Source: Acidobacteriota bacterium (GTDB taxonomy: Bacteria > Acidobacteriota > Terriglobia > Acidiferrales > UBA7541). Taken from it: DNA of 10,680 bases. The notes under the pieces were generated by a model. It saw only the letters and a program-made list of their open reading frames with translations, was not told the origin of the DNA and made no database searches. The position numbers and the translations under genes are program-made. The stretch is from assembly GCA_003131985.1 (NCBI GenBank), contig PKWH01000142.1, positions 1,917 to 12,596 on the forward strand. The letters run 5' to 3'. Below are positions 6,713 to 10,680 of this stretch, in pieces; position 1 is the first letter of the stretch; the number at the start of each line of letters is the position of its first letter.

Positions 6713-7756
6713 GTGACGGCCCGCAAAACAATTCGGCGAAAACTCCTTGCCGCGCATCGCAAGGTTCGCGAGATCCGTATGATCGTGAAGGGCCTCGCCT
6801 CCAAGCGCCATCCGCTCCTCGCGCACATCATACCCACTCGCCGCTGCAATCTTGCCTGCACCTATTGCAACGAATTCGACGACTTCTCGAATCCCGTGCC
6901 CACCGAAGAGATGTTCCAGCGCATCGACCGCCTCGGCGCCATGGGCACCTCCATCGTCACCATCAGCGGCGGAGAGCCTCTGCTGCATCCCGATCTCGAC
7001 GCCATCATCGCGCGCATCCGCAAGAACGGAATGATGGCCGGATTAATCACCAACGGCTACCTCCTGGTCGCGGACCGCATCGAACGCCTCAATCGCGCCG
7101 GCCTCGAATACCTTCAAATCAGCATTGATAACGTGATGCCCGACGACGTATCCAAAAAGAGCCTGAAAGTTTTGGACCAAAAACTCGCGCTGCTCGCAGA
7201 GCACGCCGAATTTCACGTGAACATCAACTCAGTGCTTGGCAGCGGCGTGCGCAACCCCGAAGACGCTCTGGCAGTCGCGCACCGCGCCGTCGCTCTGGGA
7301 TTCACTTCCACCGTCGGCATTCTCCACGATCACAACGGCCAGCTCGAACCGCTAAACGCGCGCGAGCAGGAAATATTTGAAGAAATTATCTCGCTCGAAA
7401 AACAGTCCTTCACGCGCATCAACAAATTCCAGCACAACATCGCACGCGGCAAGGAAAACGATTGGCGCTGCCGCGCAGGCTCGCGATATCTCTACATCTG
7501 CGAAAACGGTCTGGTTCACTACTGCTCGCAGCAGCGCGGCTACCCGGGCATTCCGATCATGGAATATACCGACGAGCAGCGCCACCGCGAATTCTTCACC
7601 AAAAAAGCCTGCGCACCCCGCTGCACCGTGTCCTGCGTGCATCAGGTTGCCGCCATCGATGCCTGGCGCTCTCCTCAGACTTTCGACTCCGGCTCCTCCG
7701 CAAACTCTGCGACCCAACCTCTCGTCCAGCTCACCAGCACATCGAGAGAGGGATGA
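6713..7756 (+). CDS. Radical SAM protein with C-terminal auxiliary cysteine set
   Basis: Predicted radical S-adenosylmethionine enzyme, 347 residues from GTG 6713; reaction and substrate unknown. The [4Fe-4S] motif CNLACTYC gives Cys45, Cys49, Cys52, and SGGEPLLHPD (Gly86-Gly87-Glu88) is the SAM-binding motif. The C-terminal part has six more cysteines: Cys253, Cys263, Cys271 (WRCRAG...YICENGLVHYCS) and Cys300, Cys304, Cys308 (ACAPRCTVSC). This resembles a SPASM/twitch extension that would hold an auxiliary cluster. The start is uncertain: ATG 6626 adds 29 residues that are not protein-like and contain the possible promoter, and ATG 6779 would drop a basic N-terminal segment (TARKTIRRKLLAAHRKVREIR) that looks like part of the protein. 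No start has a strong ribosome binding site. The stop is four bases before rmuC. No short precursor peptide gene was found beside it. Confidence 0.92.
   Translation: MTARKTIRRKLLAAHRKVREIRMIVKGLASKRHPLLAHIIPTRRCNLACTYCNEFDDFSNPVPTEEMFQRIDRLGAMGTSIVTISGGEPLLHPDLDAIIARIRKNGMMAGLITNGYLLVADRIERLNRAGLEYLQISIDNVMPDDVSKKSLKVLDQKLALLAEHAEFHVNINSVLGSGVRNPEDALAVAHRAVALGFTSTVGILHDHNGQLEPLNAREQEIFEEIISLEKQSFTRINKFQHNIARGKENDWRCRAGSRYLYICENGLVHYCSQQRGYPGIPIMEYTDEQRHREFFTKKACAPRCTVSCVHQVAAIDAWRSPQTFDSGSSANSATQPLVQLTSTSREG
7746..7752 (+). promoter_or_regulatory. Ribosome binding site of the RmuC gene, inside the radical SAM gene
   Basis: GAGAGGG lies eight bases before ATG 7761 and within the last codons of the upstream gene, so translation of the two is probably linked. 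It also chooses 7761 over the in-frame ATG at 7377, which only reads an off-frame of the radical SAM gene. Confidence 0.55.
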
Positions 7757-7760
7757 GTCT

Positions 7761-8864
7761 ATGAGTCCGGCTGTATGGCTCGCTTTTGGCATCGCGGCGA
7801 TCGTTGTAATCGCAATCGTGATGTGGACCGCGAGCCGCCGCTCGAATGAGCAGCTTTCCGCCGTCCGCCAGGAAATGCAAAATTCCCTCGCCTTGCACGG
7901 CCAATCCGTCGCCGGACAAATTAACCACCTGATGCAGGCGGTGACCACGCAACTCGGTCAGGTCCGCCAAGAACTGCAATCCGGAGTAGCCTCTTCGGGC
8001 AAACTCGCGAGCGACGCCCAGATCGCCATGGCCCATCAGCTCCAAGCTTCCAGCGAGACCATCCGGAAAATGAGCGTCCAGCTTGGCGAAGTTCAGCAGG
8101 CGGGACGCGACATGTCGCAAGCTACGCAAACTCTGCAGACAGTTCTCAGCGGCGCTAAAACGCGCGGCACGCTGGGCGAAGTTGCTCTCGAACGATTGCT
8201 GGAAGACGCATTGCCGCGCAGCGCGTACGAAACGCAACATCGATTTGCTTCCACCGGCGCAATCGTTGACGCCATCGTCCGCAGTGGAGAACGCCTGCTG
8301 TCGGTGGACTCGAAATTTCCGCTGGAAGCTTATCGCCGGCTGGTGGACGCGGGAGAAGATGCGCGGCGCGAATTTTGTGTGGCAGTCCGCAAGCACGCAG
8401 ACTGCATCGCGGAGAAATACATTCTGCCGGAAGAGCACACCTTCGACTACGCGTTGATGTTTGTCCCCTCGGAGGGCGTTTACTACGAGCTCTTGTTGAC
8501 CGAAGATTCGAAATACGGAATGTTGGACGAATACTGCCGCAGCAAGCGCGTGTTCCCCGTTTCGCCCAACACTTTTTATGCTTGCCTTAGCGCGTTCGCC
8601 ATCAGTTTGCAGGGGCAGAAGATCGAAGAGAGCACCCGCATGATTCTCGCGGGCATGTCCGGTCTGAAAAAACAATTCGAGTCTTTCACCGACGTGTACG
8701 AAAAACTGGGGAATCACTTGCGCCACGCGCAGCTTAGTTACGAAGACGCGGACAGCAAACTAACCCGGGCCCGCAATTCACTGGAACAGATGTCGCAAGG
8801 CGTTCTCTCAGAACCCGACCAAAGAACGCTGGAACCCGCCGCAAACAAATTACCCGGCTTCTAG
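7761..8864 (+). CDS. rmuC: RmuC family protein, membrane-anchored nuclease-like
   Basis: RmuC-type protein of 367 residues. The family is linked to limiting DNA rearrangements at inverted repeats and carries a PD-(D/E)XK nuclease-like fold; its exact activity is poorly known. Residues 4-22 form a membrane anchor (VWLAFGIAAIVVIAIVMW) followed by basic residues. Residues about 28-130 are Gln-rich coiled coil. The RmuC domain runs from about 135 to 350: GTLGEVALERLLED (Glu140), Asp170 (AIVDAIV), the DSK signature Asp183-Ser184-Lys185, then EHTFDYALMFVPSEGVYYELL and VSPNTFYACLSAF. It is shorter than the E. coli protein, mainly in the coiled coil. It is the last gene of the AKR-radical SAM-RmuC run and faces the minus-strand gene across 50 bases. 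Family assignment is secure. Confidence 0.95.
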   Translation: MSPAVWLAFGIAAIVVIAIVMWTASRRSNEQLSAVRQEMQNSLALHGQSVAGQINHLMQAVTTQLGQVRQELQSGVASSGKLASDAQIAMAHQLQASSETIRKMSVQLGEVQQAGRDMSQATQTLQTVLSGAKTRGTLGEVALERLLEDALPRSAYETQHRFASTGAIVDAIVRSGERLLSVDSKFPLEAYRRLVDAGEDARREFCVAVRKHADCIAEKYILPEEHTFDYALMFVPSEGVYYELLLTEDSKYGMLDEYCRSKRVFPVSPNTFYACLSAFAISLQGQKIEESTRMILAGMSGLKKQFESFTDVYEKLGNHLRHAQLSYEDADSKLTRARNSLEQMSQGVLSEPDQRTLEPAANKLPGF

Positions 8865-8888
8865 AGGATAGCGCAATGTCAAGAATAT

Positions 8889-8902
8889 CGAACTCCCGTT
8901 CG
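8889..8902. terminator. Small hairpin in the convergent gap
   Basis: CGAAC-TCCC-GTTCG forms a perfect five-pair hairpin in the 50-base gap between rmuC and the converging minus gene. The stem is short and no T-run follows on either strand, so a terminator role is only suggested by position. Confidence 0.2.
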
Positions 8903-8914
8903 CAAGAAACTTCC

Positions 8915-10027
8915 CTATTCCAGAGCCGAGTGCGCGGAATTGAGCAGCGTGCGGAAATCCCCTTCCATCGTGAATAGAACTATCTTTTGAATCTCCACCT
9001 CGACCTTCTGCGCATCGCGAGAGTTACGCCCCAACCGGTTAGCGAGGTTTTGCACCTGGTGCTGAAGACCCTTGGGAGCGATCTTCGCCGCTGCCTCCAG
9101 GTACCGCCGCGCGACCTCCGGCTCTGGGCTGCCCAGTAGCCGCGCGTGGAAAGAAAAATCCCCCGTACTGAGCGCCTGAATCTCTATGTTCGCCACATTC
9201 TGCGCGCCACCCGAAGTGACCAGCCTCTGCGAGTCGCCACGCAAGAAGCGAAGAATTCCGGGAGTCTTGTTTTCAACCAGGATGTTCAGTGGCTGATCCG
9301 AAGCCTGCACGTGCAGGACGAGGTTGCTCTTCTTCTCCGTAACCAGCGGCGGTGTAGGCGGATCGAAATGCAACGCGACCAGCGTTGTCTCCCCTGTCCA
9401 ATCCGGATTACGCGCCATCTGAATGGAAATCCTGGCGGCTCCCGGCAGGGCTCGCGGTCCCGGCAGAATCATGAGGCATTCGGGAGAAGCGGCCAAGACC
9501 AGAGCGGGATCACCGTCCAGTGTTACGTGGTCTGCTTCGACATCGCCGTGAAATGCGCCGCCGCAGATTGGGAAGGCATCCTGCAGCGAAACCACTGATG
9601 GCAGCGATATGGCGGTTTGGGGAGAATTAGGCGTTAGTGTTGGATCGATCAGCGCGGCTGCCGAGGAGCCGGATGCCTTAGCAATCAAAACGCTGGTATC
9701 AGAGGGCGCCAAAAAGACTGCTCTTCCAGTTTTGTCCGTCTTCACACGAACTTCGATTCCGGAATGAGAGCCAAGATCGACGATCACGCCTTCGGCGAGC
9801 CGTCCATCAACGCCAAGAACAGCGAGAGTGGCGGGCCTATCCGCGAGGAGTTTCGGCGGAAGCACGATCGTGACAGCCCAAGTTGTTGACGGACTGGATT
9901 GTGGGTGCGCGACAGAAGACGCGCCGAAAAACAAAGTGATCGGGCAAATACCGATGAGGAGCAGCGGAAACAGCCGGGGTCCGCGTGGCCGGTCGGCGGC
10001 TCCGGGCGATCGGTTTCCGGCCGTCAT
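8915..10027 (-). CDS. Uncharacterised secreted protein
   Basis: Predicted exported protein of 370 residues; function unknown. Residues about 18-42 form a late signal peptide or anchor (LFPLLLIGICPITLFFGASS) after an Arg-rich N-terminus. Residues about 45-115 look like an immunoglobulin-like beta domain (WAVTIVLPPKLLADRPATLAV, then KTDKTGRAVF). A second beta-rich part (about 150-300) contains two cysteines that could form a disulfide (FPICGGAF and ASPECLMIL) and the segment NKTPGILRFLRGD. The last 65 residues are helical (ARRYLEAAAKIAP ... EGDFRTLLNSAHSALE). I remember similar unnamed proteins from acidobacteria, but no characterised family. The start ATG at 10027 overlaps the stop of the upstream HD-GYP gene as ATGA, so its translation is probably coupled; no separate ribosome binding site is visible. 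Confidence 0.85.
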   Translation of the reverse strand: MTAGNRSPGAADRPRGPRLFPLLLIGICPITLFFGASSVAHPQSSPSTTWAVTIVLPPKLLADRPATLAVLGVDGRLAEGVIVDLGSHSGIEVRVKTDKTGRAVFLAPSDTSVLIAKASGSSAAALIDPTLTPNSPQTAISLPSVVSLQDAFPICGGAFHGDVEADHVTLDGDPALVLAASPECLMILPGPRALPGAARISIQMARNPDWTGETTLVALHFDPPTPPLVTEKKSNLVLHVQASDQPLNILVENKTPGILRFLRGDSQRLVTSGGAQNVANIEIQALSTGDFSFHARLLGSPEPEVARRYLEAAAKIAPKGLQHQVQNLANRLGRNSRDAQKVEVEIQKIVLFTMEGDFRTLLNSAHSALE

Positions 10028-10680
10028 TCTGACGCGGGTAGAATGACCCGCTCATAAATTTTCCCTTCATGAAACACGCGGTAAAGATCGGGATCGAGTT
10101 CGCCGCCCCGAACGCAATCTTCCAGAATCGAGAGTGCGCGTTCGATGGGAACTGCGCGCTTGTAAGGCCGGTCGGAGGCAGTGAGGGCGTCGAAGATGTC
10201 GCAGATGGTCATCATTTTTGTGGGCAGTGGAATCTGGTCACCGTGAAGTTTGTAGGGATAGCCCGCGCCATTGAGTTTTTCATGGTGAGCGCGAGCAATT
10301 TCCGGAACCCTTTGCAACCCTTTGGTCCAAGGAATTTGCGAAAGAAAATTAAACGTGTGAATCACATGCGACTCGATTTCGAGGCGCTCGGAGGGGTCGA
10401 GGCTACCCTTGGGAATCGAAAGCAATTTGATTTCGCCGGGATTCAAGTAAGGACGCTCCATGCCGCGCGGATCGATAAACGATTGCTGGGCGATTTCGCG
10501 CAACTTTTGGAATTGATGCTGCTCGAGCAAGGTCGGTTCGTTCGTCTCGATTATGAACTGAAGATACTCTTCGATGCGCTTGAGGCGCTGGTCGAAATCC
10601 TCGCTCAAACGCGCGATTTCCGAAAGAGCGTCACCGCGATCGCGCTCCAGGTATACCTGAAGCTTGCGGCGCACGATGCC
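10024..10680 (-). CDS. HD-GYP-type phosphohydrolase, N-terminus off the window
   Basis: C-terminal 218 residues of an HD-GYP family protein, the family of cyclic di-GMP phosphodiesterases; activity not proven here. The frame is open to the window edge, so the GTG at 10674 is probably internal. In window numbering the later metal-site and signature residues are present: His105 (ESHVIHT), His132-His133 with the GYP signature (HHEKLNGAGYP), Asp161 (ICDIFDAL), and SDRPYKRA. The first HD pair (usually HDxGK) is not in the window. It normally lies about 25 residues before the ESH histidine; here more than 100 residues precede that histidine, with a coiled-coil-like part at about 15-47 (ALSEIARLSEDFDQRLKRIEEY). 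I infer that a long insert separates the HD pair, which lies further upstream. The stop overlaps the next gene's start (ATGA). Confidence 0.9.
   Translation of the reverse strand, partial: GIVRRKLQVYLERDRGDALSEIARLSEDFDQRLKRIEEYLQFIIETNEPTLLEQHQFQKLREIAQQSFIDPRGMERPYLNPGEIKLLSIPKGSLDPSERLEIESHVIHTFNFLSQIPWTKGLQRVPEIARAHHEKLNGAGYPYKLHGDQIPLPTKMMTICDIFDALTASDRPYKRAVPIERALSILEDCVRGGELDPDLYRVFHEGKIYERVILPASE

Noticed and set aside
6626..7756. Radical SAM enzyme as a RiPP maturase with a nearby precursor peptide
   Set aside because: No short Gly- or Cys-rich precursor ORF or recognition domain was found beside it.
7377..7760. Longer RmuC frame starting at 7377
   Set aside because: It reads the radical SAM gene out of frame; ATG 7761 has a good ribosome binding site and begins with the membrane anchor.
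7731..8726. Minus-strand open frame of 331 codons opposite rmuC
   Set aside because: Antisense shadow; the plus strand encodes a complete RmuC domain.

Overview
The window looks like chromosomal DNA from a GC-rich, Gram-negative-type soil bacterium, most likely an acidobacterium (Acidobacteriota). This rests on the look of the proteins (a secreted DPP IV-like peptidase, a radical SAM protein, an HD-GYP protein with a long insert, and a secreted protein coupled to it) and on the strong G/C third-position preference. It is a judgement from family memory, not a search.

Layout. 1-510 (+): 3' end of a short-chain dehydrogenase/reductase. 690-3074 (+): exported S9 family (DPP IV-like) serine peptidase with its own ribosome binding site. 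3075-3412: leader with a tandem 10-base repeat overlapping a perfect 6-4-6 inverted repeat. 3413-4615 (+): ECF-type RNA polymerase sigma factor fused at its C-terminus to a GAF sensory domain; this is the most unusual gene here. 4616-5637: about 1 kb without a convincing gene, holding hairpins, a 20-base perfect palindrome, a terminator-like stem-loop and two weak minus-strand ORFs. 5638-8864 (+): a tight three-gene run of aldo/keto reductase, radical SAM protein with an extra cysteine set, and an RmuC-type protein. 8915-10680 (-): an uncharacterised secreted protein preceded by an HD-GYP-type phosphodiesterase that runs off the window, joined by an ATGA stop/start overlap.

How the genes work together. 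The two right-hand minus genes are very probably one transcription unit, converging on rmuC across a 50-base gap. The AKR, radical SAM and RmuC genes are probably co-transcribed, with a possible internal promoter before the radical SAM gene. The sigma-GAF gene stands alone with no anti-sigma gene visible on either side, so I infer that its GAF domain may sense the signal directly. No tRNA, rRNA, CRISPR array, insertion sequence or phage gene was seen.
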